A stretch of 64,000 nucleotides of DNA from Sphingomonas sp. (GTDB lineage: Bacteria; Pseudomonadota; Alphaproteobacteria; Sphingomonadales; Sphingomonadaceae). The notes beneath the pieces were generated by a model. The model was not told where the DNA came from and ran no database searches. It saw nothing but the letters and a program-made list of their open reading frames with translations. Positions 1 to 8,936 of this stretch are shown one piece after another (position 1 is the stretch's first letter; each line of letters opens with the position of its first letter). The stretch is taken from the NCBI RefSeq assembly GCF_025353885.1, contig NZ_JANXNX010000115.1:1-64000 (forward strand). The letters run 5' to 3'. Both the position numbers and the translations under genes were made by a program.

Positions 1-1545
1 GCAGAGAATATTCAGATCGGTTCAAGTTATCAGTTCGTCGGCGGGTCGTTGCCGGCGCGATACGGCGAAAGCACGCTCGATAACCACACCGCGCAGTATA
101 CCAGCCTGACATCCGATGGCGACACTCACCACCGGACACGGTCCAACATCGCGTCGCTTAAAGGCGAATGGGAGGTTGGGGAGTTCACTATCGTCGCACA
201 AAGCGCTTACGTAAGTTACAAGTTGCGCAACCAGGATGATTTCGATTTTTCCACGGATGACAGTGTAAATTTCGATCGTTCCGAAAGCTATCGTCAGTTT
301 ACCCAGGAGTTGCGGATTCAGTCGCCTACCGGCGGTCGCGTTGATTATATGGCGGGAGTCTTTTTCCTAAGCAGCCACTGGGATTCGCTTGAGAAACAGA
401 TCTGGCAGGTGCCAGGGTTTCCGCCGGCGGGTCCTCCCGGGCCGGGGCAGTTATTCAACGGTCCGTTCGCCAATCATTTTGTGCAGGATCAGAAAGCTTA
501 TTCGGGCTTCGCATCGGGCACGTTCCATATCAATGATCGGCTCAGACTGGCGGGGGGATTGCGCTATACGCGCGAGACCAAGGACGTGGTGTTTGGCCGG
601 ACGCCCTTTGGAGCGCTCACGGTTTGGAATACGATCGCAAATCCACCCTTCGATCCAACACCGCTCAATCACGGCTCGAACTTTGTCGATGGCAACGTCA
701 GCCTGCAATATGACGTGACCCCCAATGTCATGGCATATGCCTCGTTCGGACATGGCAGTAAGGCCGGCGGCTTTGTCGAAACCAACACGATTGCAGTGCC
801 CCCGCAGGCGCTTGTCAATGGCAAGGTTCCCGCGGCGCTCGTGGCGGCAGGGTCGGCGATCCGGGACGAAAAGGTTAAAAGCTACGAAATCGGCGTCAAG
901 ACGACCCTGTTCGATAGACGTCTGCGTTTCAACATTGCTGGCTTCTGGACCGACATCAAGGATTTTCAGGACACGATTTTCACCGGTGGCACCCTTGGCT
1001 TCATTACCTTTAACGGACCCGCGCGCAGTCGTGGTGCCGAGATCGAGACCGCGTTTCAAATAACGCCAAGCCTGCGGTTCGACGGTGGGCTGACCTATGC
1101 GGACTCGACCAGCGTTCTGCAGCCGATCGATCCAGTCACCTTGTTTCCCCAGGTCGATGCTAACGGCAAGGCGGTTTTCGGTCGTTATCGCCGGTCACAG
1201 GCGCCGAAAGTAATCTTCAATGCAGGGGCCACATTCGACACAAGGCTGACCGATCGCTTGGGGGGTCACCTGGGCGCAAGCGTTCGCCACCGCAGCAGCA
1301 TGTTCAACCAGGATCAGGAGATGTTTCTTTCCAAACCGCTCACAACGCTTGATCTTCAGGCGGGGATCGAGATGGCGGATAAAAGCTGGGGCATCGACGT
1401 GGTTGCCAAGAACGTGACCAATTCAATCTCCCAGGATTTCGCCAGTCCCTCTGTCGATCCGCGCTTTGGTGCCTTTTACGGGGCGTATCTGGCCGGACCC
1501 AATGCTCTGCGTACTGTTATGCTCTCGGCACACTTCAAATATTGA
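1..1545 (+). CDS. TonB-dependent receptor, C-terminal part (5' end outside the window)
   Basis: In-frame ORF from near the window start; beta-barrel repeats typical of TBDR (GLRYTRETKDVVFG, YASFGHGSKAGGF, KSYEIGVKTTLFDRRLRFNIAGFWTDIKDFQ) and a C-terminal strand ending ..TVMLSAHFKY. Confidence 0.9.
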   Translation, partial: AENIQIGSSYQFVGGSLPARYGESTLDNHTAQYTSLTSDGDTHHRTRSNIASLKGEWEVGEFTIVAQSAYVSYKLRNQDDFDFSTDDSVNFDRSESYRQFTQELRIQSPTGGRVDYMAGVFFLSSHWDSLEKQIWQVPGFPPAGPPGPGQLFNGPFANHFVQDQKAYSGFASGTFHINDRLRLAGGLRYTRETKDVVFGRTPFGALTVWNTIANPPFDPTPLNHGSNFVDGNVSLQYDVTPNVMAYASFGHGSKAGGFVETNTIAVPPQALVNGKVPAALVAAGSAIRDEKVKSYEIGVKTTLFDRRLRFNIAGFWTDIKDFQDTIFTGGTLGFITFNGPARSRGAEIETAFQITPSLRFDGGLTYADSTSVLQPIDPVTLFPQVDANGKAVFGRYRRSQAPKVIFNAGATFDTRLTDRLGGHLGASVRHRSSMFNQDQEMFLSKPLTTLDLQAGIEMADKSWGIDVVAKNVTNSISQDFASPSVDPRFGAFYGAYLAGPNALRTVMLSAHFKY

Positions 1546-1556
1546 GCGGCCAAAGA

Positions 1557-1591
1557 TGGCGCCCGACCTGACATCACTCGATCGGGCGCCA
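1557..1591. terminator. Perfect 10-bp inverted repeat TGGCGCCCGA/TCGGGCGCCA between convergent genes; candidate terminator
   Basis: TGGCGCCCGA at 1557-1566 pairs with TCGGGCGCCA at 1582-1591; no strong T-tract. Confidence 0.5.
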
Positions 1592-2272
1592 CCAGCTCAC
1601 CCTGCCCGGCGCCTCTGTGACGAGGCGCTGGAACGCCTGCGCCGCAACCTGTTTGGCCTTCTCCGGCGAGACCCCAAAGCTGCCCAGAACCATCGCCGTG
1701 ACCCCCCGAATATAGGCCGGATCGCGTCCACCCGAAATGATACGGCGGATCGCTTCATGTTTGGCTCCCATCAGCAGGTCAGCCGCGAGATCGACGGAGA
1801 CCACGGTATAATCCCCCGATGTCACGCCCTTCCTGATGTCGCCCTTGACTTTGCTGGAAATCAACCCGTGCTCGCCGTCCATCAGGCCGAGGTGAGTGAT
1901 AAATCCCCCCCAGTCCGGATCGATCCAGGCCCGCGCGAGAAACGTCTGAAAACCAGTTGCCGTCCGCATTACAGGGTCGTCGAGGATATCGTAAACGTTG
2001 AAGATGTCGAAGGTCATCTGCTCGGCAAGTTCAAAAGCGAGCTGTGTCACCGCCTCGTCAAGCGTATCGAAATGCCTATAAAATGTGCCGCGGGACACTT
2101 TGGCGTGACGTACGACATCCTCGATCACGGTTGGGCCGGTCAATTTGCGGCCCGCGCACACGGTCAAGATCGACTGAAGCAGATGAGCACGCATGCGCGT
2201 ACGTCGCTCTCGCCCGACACGGACCCGGTGGTCCTCGCGGGCAGGCTCCACGGGTATCTCACCGGAATTCAT
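1574..2272 (-). CDS. TetR/AcrR family transcriptional regulator
   Basis: ORF 1574-2320; N-terminal HTH (VIEDVVRHAKVSRGTFYRHFDTLDEAV). Start taken at MNSGEIP. Confidence 0.85.
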   Translation of the reverse strand: MNSGEIPVEPAREDHRVRVGRERRTRMRAHLLQSILTVCAGRKLTGPTVIEDVVRHAKVSRGTFYRHFDTLDEAVTQLAFELAEQMTFDIFNVYDILDDPVMRTATGFQTFLARAWIDPDWGGFITHLGLMDGEHGLISSKVKGDIRKGVTSGDYTVVSVDLAADLLMGAKHEAIRRIISGGRDPAYIRGVTAMVLGSFGVSPEKAKQVAAQAFQRLVTEAPGRVSWWRPIE

Positions 2273-2290
2273 AATACTCACGTCATCACA

Positions 2291-2305
2291 ATGACAGATT
2301 GTCAT
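2291..2305. promoter_or_regulatory. Candidate TetR operator, palindrome ATGACA-GAT-TGTCAT
   Basis: Perfect inverted repeat between divergent tetR and P450 genes. Confidence 0.55.
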
Positions 2306-2352
2306 CTGGATGGAAAGCAAGTGCTAACGAAGCAAAATCGAGGAGACATATC

Positions 2353-3536
2353 ATGGCTTTGATGGACCTTGTTCCAACGTTTAACGAAGATTTCTGGAGT
2401 GATGAGGTCATCCTCAATCCCTATCCGCATTATGATCGTCTGCGGGAATTGGGCCCGGCGGTATGGCTGGCGCGAAATGACGCATGGGCCTTGACCCATT
2501 TTGACTCCGTGCGACGAGCATTGCTGTCTTCGGAAGTATTTTCGTCTGCCAGCGGCTGCATGATGAACGAACCGATGAACAGCGCGAGCAAAGGAATTAT
2601 GCTTTGCAGCGACGATCCGGATCATCTTGTCATGCGCCGGTTGTTTGCCAAACCGTTGCTGCCAAAGGCTTTGAATGAGTTGCGCCCGCGTCTTGAAACT
2701 CTCGTAGGCGATAAGATCGATCAGCTTAGCAAAGTCGGCATGTTCGATGGTGTTGCCGACCTGGCTCATTTTCTGCCGCTCGCGATTGTGACCGAACTAG
2801 TCGGTCTGGACGAAGAGGGCCAAGCCCGCATGCTTGAATGGGCCGCAGCGATATTCAACGCTTTCGACCGATCGAAAACGACCGCACGGTCGACGGACTA
2901 CAAATTACTCAGCAGGTGATCAGCTATGTTCTGGAGCGGGTAGACCGGAAAACAATGGTCCCCGGGGGATGGGGCGAAGCCTTATTTCGCGCAGCAGACG
3001 CTGGTGCAATCACCGAACAAACCGCACGCATGATGCTGATCGACTATCTTACCCCATCGTTGGACACGACAATCAACGCGACCAGCGCGGCGCTCGAACT
3101 TTTTGCAGAATATCCCGATCAATGGGACCGCCTTCGTGGTGAGCCTGCGCTGATCCCACACGCCATCAACGAAATTATTCGCATGGAATCGCCGATCCGT
3201 GCATTTTCTCGTTTCGTGACGACCGACGTCGACGTGGGAGACGTTCGTATTCCCGCAGGGTCACGCGCTCTGATGCTCTACGCTTGTGCGAACCGCGATC
3301 CTGCGAAATTTATCGAGCCGACCCGCTTCGACATCACGCGCAAGCCCAGCGACCATCTCGGTTTTGGAATGGGCACCCACGTTTGCGCGGGCATGCACCT
3401 CGCCAAACTCGAAATTTCGATCATCCTGGAGGCCATGGTCGCGAAAGTCTGTCGGATCGAGGCTTCCGACCCTGTTCGGAAGCCCCATAATACATTGCGG
3501 GGACTGGCGTCGCTGCGTTGTGCGTTCCGCGCTTGA
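2353..3536 (+). pseudogene. Cytochrome P450, interrupted by a 1-nt frameshift near 2866
   Basis: N-terminal half in the 2299-2919 frame (MALMDLVPTFNEDFWSDEVILNPYPHYDRLRELG), C-terminal half in the 2838-3536 frame with I-helix (DYLTPSLDTTINATSAAL) and heme loop (FGMGTHVCAGMHLAKLE). Restoring one G (gctttcggaccg) gives a continuous AFGPIENDRTVDG and a 394-aa P450. Confidence 0.85.
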
Positions 3537-3572
3537 TGCTCATCGGCACAGTTCGATGGTCCCAAGTTTTCG

Positions 3573-4667
3573 TCAGGCTGTTTGAGGGAATTTAACGGTA
3601 AAACAGGCGCCTTCGCCATCAGTGCGTCGAGCGGCGTCCAGCGTGCCACCAAGCTGCTTTGCCAGCGTGTTTATCACGCGCATTCCCAATCCCGCGTTCG
3701 CAGCTTGGGCATTGAACCCATCGACCAAACCGGTGCCTTCGTCGCAAACGATAAGCTTATTGAGGTCACCCGACGTTCGGAATGTGACGTCGATCTTGCC
3801 CGCGCCATGTTTTGCGGCGTTGGTGACCAGCTCGTTGGCGATCAATCCAATCGCCTGGATTGAGGTGGCAGGAATCATGTCCTCATCACCCGTGACGACG
3901 ATCTCACGATCCAGGATCGCCGCAAGATCATCGCAGAGCCGCTTAAGGAACGCGATGCAGGATACATTGTCGGCGACATCGGCGTAAAAGTGACGGTGAA
4001 CCTGGGCAACCGCCGCTACCCGGTTGGCGGCCAGCTTTAGGTGAGTGGCGGCCTGCTCGGCCCCGGGCGATCGGCTTTGCAGCGAAAGCAAGCTGGAAAC
4101 AAACTGCAAACTGTTCATCACTCGGTGGTCAATTTCCTTCGCCATCAAATTCGCCTTGCTCACAGCGTTCCGTGACGAAAGCCCAAGCTCAAGCTGGTCC
4201 ATGACAATCGTGGCCAGGTCCTCCAAATCTTCGATTTGCTCTTGGCCGAATGAACGCGGCTCCTTGTCGATGATGCATAAGGTGCCAAGGTTGTACCCAT
4301 CGCTTGTTGTCAGCGGCACGGCGGCGTAGAAACGGAGGCCGAAGTCCCCGGCGACCAATGGATTTGCCAAGGAACGCGGATCAATTCGCGCATCCTCGAT
4401 CAGATAGGGTACGCCGCCGAGAATGGCGGAAGCGCACAAGCCGGGTTCCCGATCGATTTGATTGACGGGCAGGCCATGATGCGACTTGAACCATATCCTG
4501 TCTTCATCGACGACACTTATGATGGCAATTGGAACCCCGAACCGCCGTGCGGCCAAGGCGGTGATCCGATCGAATGCGCCATCCGGCGGGCTGTCGAGAA
4601 TGTCATAGCGACGAACCGCCCTTATGCGCCCAGCCTCATCCGGCAATGATTTTTCTTGGATCGACAT
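3573..4667 (-). CDS. GAF-domain sensor histidine kinase (HWE/HisKA_2-type)
   Basis: N-terminal GAF (RRYDILDSPPDGAFDRITALAARRFGVPIAIISVVDEDRIWFKSHHG) and kinase H-box EIDHRVMNSLQFVSSLL; start at MSIQEK preceded by GGGGAAG. Confidence 0.88.
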   Translation of the reverse strand: MSIQEKSLPDEAGRIRAVRRYDILDSPPDGAFDRITALAARRFGVPIAIISVVDEDRIWFKSHHGLPVNQIDREPGLCASAILGGVPYLIEDARIDPRSLANPLVAGDFGLRFYAAVPLTTSDGYNLGTLCIIDKEPRSFGQEQIEDLEDLATIVMDQLELGLSSRNAVSKANLMAKEIDHRVMNSLQFVSSLLSLQSRSPGAEQAATHLKLAANRVAAVAQVHRHFYADVADNVSCIAFLKRLCDDLAAILDREIVVTGDEDMIPATSIQAIGLIANELVTNAAKHGAGKIDVTFRTSGDLNKLIVCDEGTGLVDGFNAQAANAGLGMRVINTLAKQLGGTLDAARRTDGEGACFTVKFPQTA

Positions 4668-4835
4668 CGTGATCTTCCCCAGGACCCCGGGCGCTCGCCG
4701 CGCCCGTCGCATTTTCCTATTATAATAATGGCATGCGGAATCAAACCTGAACATGAACAGTGCGGTCTACGGCCGATTGATCCAACCGGAAAGCTGCCGT
4801 CCGCGGTGGCAAGATCGAATATCGATAACGGTATT

Positions 4836-5073
4836 TTAAGAGATGAAAGGCGCAACGACTTTCACGGCTTGACTGACGTAGAGTGCCTTTTCGCCCACCG
4901 GCGCGACGTAGCGCATCGCCTCCTCGGCATCGCGCATGGTTGCGCCACGGGCGATCATCCAAGTCGCGAGATACTGGGAGGCGTGGCTTCATGCGGTTCA
5001 GGATTGCCGCCGCAACGAACGAGCCCAGTTCATTGAACCCGTTGAACGTCAAAACCGCAATTTTGCAGGAACT
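4836..5073 (-). pseudogene. DJ-1/PfpI-family remnant: N- and C-terminal segments out of frame, middle missing
   Basis: Minus strand: KIAVLTFNGFNELGSFVAAAILNRM, then in a different frame ASQYLATWMIARGATMRDAEEAMRYVAPVGEKALYVSQAVKVVAPFIS*. Confidence 0.65.
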
Positions 5074-5210
5074 CCTCCTCTGGCGAATGGTGAACATCCT
5101 ACATAGCGAAGCTGTTACGAAAGGAACGGCAGCTATTGGTTAGAAGCACATCTTTTCGACCAACGGGTTTCAGCACGCAGTAGCATACGTTTCATCGCCA
5201 TGCTCGAGAG

Positions 5211-6629
5211 TTACCTCGTCGGCAGAGCCCCACCACCTTTTACAAATTGTAAGGTCAATAATCCCGCCACCAGCAGTCCGGAGATTGGAAGGAGACCGAT
5301 CCGTTGCGACCCACTTAAATCGGTCGCAAGCTGTACGAGCAGCGGGCCGAGCCACATCGTCGCCGTTCCCGCAATGACGAACAAGCCAAAGAAAATGCCG
5401 ATCTTTTCTGGAGGCACGAGCCTGGTAAGCAAGGTACGGCTAGATGAATAAGCCGCTGTCACCGTCATGGCACCTAGGAAACCACAAACGATAAGGCCAA
5501 TTTCTGGAGCTGTTCGGAAGAGAGGGCCGTTCCACAGCGGGACGTGTGTGGTTGGGTCGTAGGCTTGGTAGAACAGCAAGTGCGGGGTGTTCCCAAGCGA
5601 TAACAATTGCGACAAGATAACGCCGGCGATCTCGAATTTGAGAGCCAGTTTCGGCCCGATGCGACCGTCCAGCCAGCCCGCGGCCAGCCCTCCAAAGACC
5701 GAGAAAATGCTTAGCAACATTCCATAAGCAAGGAGTTCAAGCGACCTCCAGCCCATGACGCCAGCCGCGTAGATTCCGGCAAATATCAGAATTCCGGTCA
5801 ATCCGTCGGTAAACAGCATTCTTGCCGCCAGATAGGTCAGCGCATCGCGATGACCACGTGCCTGACTAAACAACAATTTTAGATCGGCGATGCCCATCCG
5901 TATCGCTTTTAAGAGTCTAACTCCGGTAGCGGGAACATCGGGCACGAAACGGAACAATGGCAGAGCGCCCAACAAAAATGCGGTTCCGACCAGGATCGGC
6001 ACGATTCGATCCGGCTGATGGCTGAGGACATCAAGCCCAAACAACGGCTGCGATGGCACGAAAGCCCAGTCTACCTTCCCTGGCAGGGCGAAGGCCCACA
6101 TCACAAACGCAAGCATCATCACAGATATAAAGTTTCCGAGCGCCAAACCTAGTCCAGAGGCTGCGCCTGCGTGTTTCATGCCTGCGGCCGGAATCAACAA
6201 CGCGTTGTGAAGCGTTTCTGTATAGGAGAACAGGACCGAGATAAGTGCCAGCATCGCAACGATCAACGGCACGCTCAATCCCGATCCGTCGGATTTTGCC
6301 CACCACAGACCCATGATGAGCGGAACCATCAGCGCCACAACGGCCGCAAGCCAAGGCTTGCGAGATCCCATGCGATCGACGGTTGCACCCAACAGGGGTG
6401 CGGTCAGCATCACGCCCCATCCTGCATATTTCGCGCCGCTTGCGACGATGGCCTGCCCATGCACCGGATCCGCGATAACGCTGGTAACGAGATACGGCAC
6501 GAAAACGTAGATCGTTATCAGTATGATATAGGGATCGCGGACCCCTTGAAACAAAGCCCAGCACCAAGATGACAAGCCAAGCGTCGGATCTGACAGTTTC
6601 GGCTTATGTGACGCTGCAGGGTTGCTCAA
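5211..6629 (-). CDS. MFS transporter
   Basis: 472 aa, about 12 hydrophobic segments, MFS loop GATVDRMGSRKPW; start overlaps the ALDH stop (ATGA). Confidence 0.85.
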   Translation of the reverse strand: MSNPAASHKPKLSDPTLGLSSWCWALFQGVRDPYIILITIYVFVPYLVTSVIADPVHGQAIVASGAKYAGWGVMLTAPLLGATVDRMGSRKPWLAAVVALMVPLIMGLWWAKSDGSGLSVPLIVAMLALISVLFSYTETLHNALLIPAAGMKHAGAASGLGLALGNFISVMMLAFVMWAFALPGKVDWAFVPSQPLFGLDVLSHQPDRIVPILVGTAFLLGALPLFRFVPDVPATGVRLLKAIRMGIADLKLLFSQARGHRDALTYLAARMLFTDGLTGILIFAGIYAAGVMGWRSLELLAYGMLLSIFSVFGGLAAGWLDGRIGPKLALKFEIAGVILSQLLSLGNTPHLLFYQAYDPTTHVPLWNGPLFRTAPEIGLIVCGFLGAMTVTAAYSSSRTLLTRLVPPEKIGIFFGLFVIAGTATMWLGPLLVQLATDLSGSQRIGLLPISGLLVAGLLTLQFVKGGGALPTR

Positions 6630-8089
6630 CTGGATCCCAGAACTGCAGCTACGAGCGCGGCACCCTTCGCGTATGGGGCATAAAAGGCGTCGATCATATC
6701 GCCCGTACCACGCACCACTACTCCGCGCTGGTTCGAAAACTCGCGGAATCCCTCGATGCCGTGGTGCCGTCCCATGCCGCTCATTCCCGAGCCACCGAAG
6801 CCCATTGAGGGTAGCGCGCTTTGGACCGCGCAGGTGTTCACGGCAGCGCCGCCCGAAATCGTTTTATTCAGCACTTCATGGGTCACCAGCGGATCATCGC
6901 CAAAGACGTAGAGAGCGAGAGGACGTTCGCCAGCATTGATCAGGTCAATCGCTTCCGACAAGTCGTCATATGGAATGATGGGCAGGATCGGCCCAAAGAT
7001 TTCTTCAGTCATAATTCGCAGATCGGGCGCGGGGTCAACAACCAGCGATATCGGCATCCGTCGTGTTCCGCGATCGCTGGTGGTGTCGTCTTCAAGCGTG
7101 ACGATCACTGTCTGGCGATCGGCTGCCTCGGCGAGAAGTTCGGTCAACCGGTCGAAATGACGATTGGAAATGATGCCGGTCACCTCTTGGCCGCGTGCAT
7201 AGTCGGGTGCTGCGCGCTTCATAAAAGCGGTCGCATGGTCCACAAACAACGCCAGGTCGCTGCGCGGCACAAGGGCGTAATCGACCGACACACACATTTG
7301 GCCGTTCTTGATTATTTTGGTTCCAATCACCGACTCCACATTGCCTTCTGTCACCGACCCGGGGGTGATGAGGGCAGGACATTTCCCGCCGAGTTCGAGC
7401 GTCACCGGCGTGAGGTTCTGGGCTGCGGCCATCATGACCTGGCGCCCCACATCCGGACTTCCGGTATAAAGTAAATGATCCCAGGGAAGTGTCGAGAACG
7501 CTTGCGCTAATTGCAGTCCGCCAACGGCCACATAAACCAGCGACGGATCGAACGTTGCTGTAATCATTTCGTTGAGCAGGGCGGCGCACGCTGGGGTATA
7601 TTCGGAAGGCTTGACGATAACGCGATTACCTGCGGCGAGTATTTCGACCATTGGGCCAACCGCAAGATCAAAGGGGAAATTCCACGGCACGATGTTGCCG
7701 ACCACGCCCTTGGGCTGCAATTGCACATAGGCATGAGCGTTGCCATACATGCCGGCGTCCATTTCCCGATCTTCGGGATGCATCCAGTCTTTCAGATGCG
7801 CCAGCACATATTGCGCACGCGCCACCACGCCCAGAACTTCGATCATGTCCGATGCGGGCACCGGATGTGCACCAAAGTCAGCGATCAGCGCCGCGCTGAT
7901 CCGCTCGCGATTGGCGAGCATCATGCCAATCAGTTTTTCCAGCCTTTCGCGCCGTTCGTCCAAACTTGGGTTCCGGTCGCCCGCAAAGGCGGTGCGCTGC
8001 TCATCGAATGCCCGGCGGAGCGCGACTATTTCTGTTTCGGCATTGGAGTCGGACAAGGCTGTGATGGGCTGTTGTTGCAAAAGCGACAT
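6626..8089 (-). CDS. Aldehyde dehydrogenase family protein, coniferyl-aldehyde-dehydrogenase-like
   Basis: 487 aa; ALDH motifs VTLELGGKCPALI and GQMCVSVDY; N-terminal layout of the coniferyl aldehyde dehydrogenase subfamily. Confidence 0.85.
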   Translation of the reverse strand: MSLLQQQPITALSDSNAETEIVALRRAFDEQRTAFAGDRNPSLDERRERLEKLIGMMLANRERISAALIADFGAHPVPASDMIEVLGVVARAQYVLAHLKDWMHPEDREMDAGMYGNAHAYVQLQPKGVVGNIVPWNFPFDLAVGPMVEILAAGNRVIVKPSEYTPACAALLNEMITATFDPSLVYVAVGGLQLAQAFSTLPWDHLLYTGSPDVGRQVMMAAAQNLTPVTLELGGKCPALITPGSVTEGNVESVIGTKIIKNGQMCVSVDYALVPRSDLALFVDHATAFMKRAAPDYARGQEVTGIISNRHFDRLTELLAEAADRQTVIVTLEDDTTSDRGTRRMPISLVVDPAPDLRIMTEEIFGPILPIIPYDDLSEAIDLINAGERPLALYVFGDDPLVTHEVLNKTISGGAAVNTCAVQSALPSMGFGGSGMSGMGRHHGIEGFREFSNQRGVVVRGTGDMIDAFYAPYAKGAALVAAVLGSS

Positions 8090-8109
8090 GATGCCAATTC
8101 CTATAATTT

Positions 8110-8136
8110 AAAAATGGGCCGTGCACCGCACGGCCC
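8110..8136 (-). terminator. Rho-independent terminator (minus strand) between SDR and ALDH
   Basis: GGGCCGTGC-ACC-GCACGGCCC perfect 9-bp stem followed on the minus strand by ATTTTTAAATT. Confidence 0.75.
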
Positions 8137-8147
8137 AAGTTGAGAAG

Positions 8148-8936
8148 CTATTGCGCAAAACCAAACATCTGGGCGCGCTCGTCGCGTACGCGTTCCGGGA
8201 ATGCTGTAACTTCCACGTCGAAATCCTTGAGTTCTGCGGGAACATACCAATGAAGTTTGTTTTCGTGATATGCAGCCCAAGTCGCTTCTGCGACGGCTGA
8301 GGGGGGCGTAAGGCGCCACATTCCTTCCTCAGGCGCCATCGCGCGCATTGTGTCGCCAAGGATTGCCGTATCGATCAACCCAGGCAGAAGGTCGGCTGCA
8401 CGCACGCCATAACGCTGGAATTCGACCGACAGCGCCTCTGTCAGACCGCGCACGGCGTGTTTCGTTGCTGAATATACCGCAATTCCCCCTGTGCCCCAGA
8501 TCGCCGACGACGAGGACGTCGTGAGGCACAGCGAACCTGGCGTCGCTTTCAGCAGAGGCATGCCGGCACGGATGCCGATCATCACACCAATCAAATTGAC
8601 GTTGATGACCTTCATCACGTCTTCCCATGATATCTCGTCGAACATGCCTTCGACGGCGATCCCAGCGTTGTTCATCAAAAGATCGAGCTTGCCCCCGGTC
8701 GCCCCCGAAAAGGCCGACATGGCGCGGGAAAATGCGTCGGCATTTGCAACATCAAGCACACCGAAATGCCCGTTATCGGCACCGATTTCACGCTCAAGCG
8801 CGTCGAGACCCGGTTGATTGACATCGAATGCGCCAACGAACCAGCCATGTTGAGCAAAAAGAAGCGCCGTTGCACGTCCCATGCCCGATGCAGCGCCAGT
8901 GATAAAAACAGATTTGCGGCCAGCAGATTTAAGCAT
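8148..8936 (-). CDS. SDR family NAD(P)-dependent oxidoreductase
   Basis: TGAASGMGRAT cofactor motif, NNAGI, catalytic S and YSATKHAV; start chosen at MLKSAGRK. Confidence 0.9.
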   Translation of the reverse strand: MLKSAGRKSVFITGAASGMGRATALLFAQHGWFVGAFDVNQPGLDALEREIGADNGHFGVLDVANADAFSRAMSAFSGATGGKLDLLMNNAGIAVEGMFDEISWEDVMKVINVNLIGVMIGIRAGMPLLKATPGSLCLTTSSSSAIWGTGGIAVYSATKHAVRGLTEALSVEFQRYGVRAADLLPGLIDTAILGDTMRAMAPEEGMWRLTPPSAVAEATWAAYHENKLHWYVPAELKDFDVEVTAFPERVRDERAQMFGFAQ

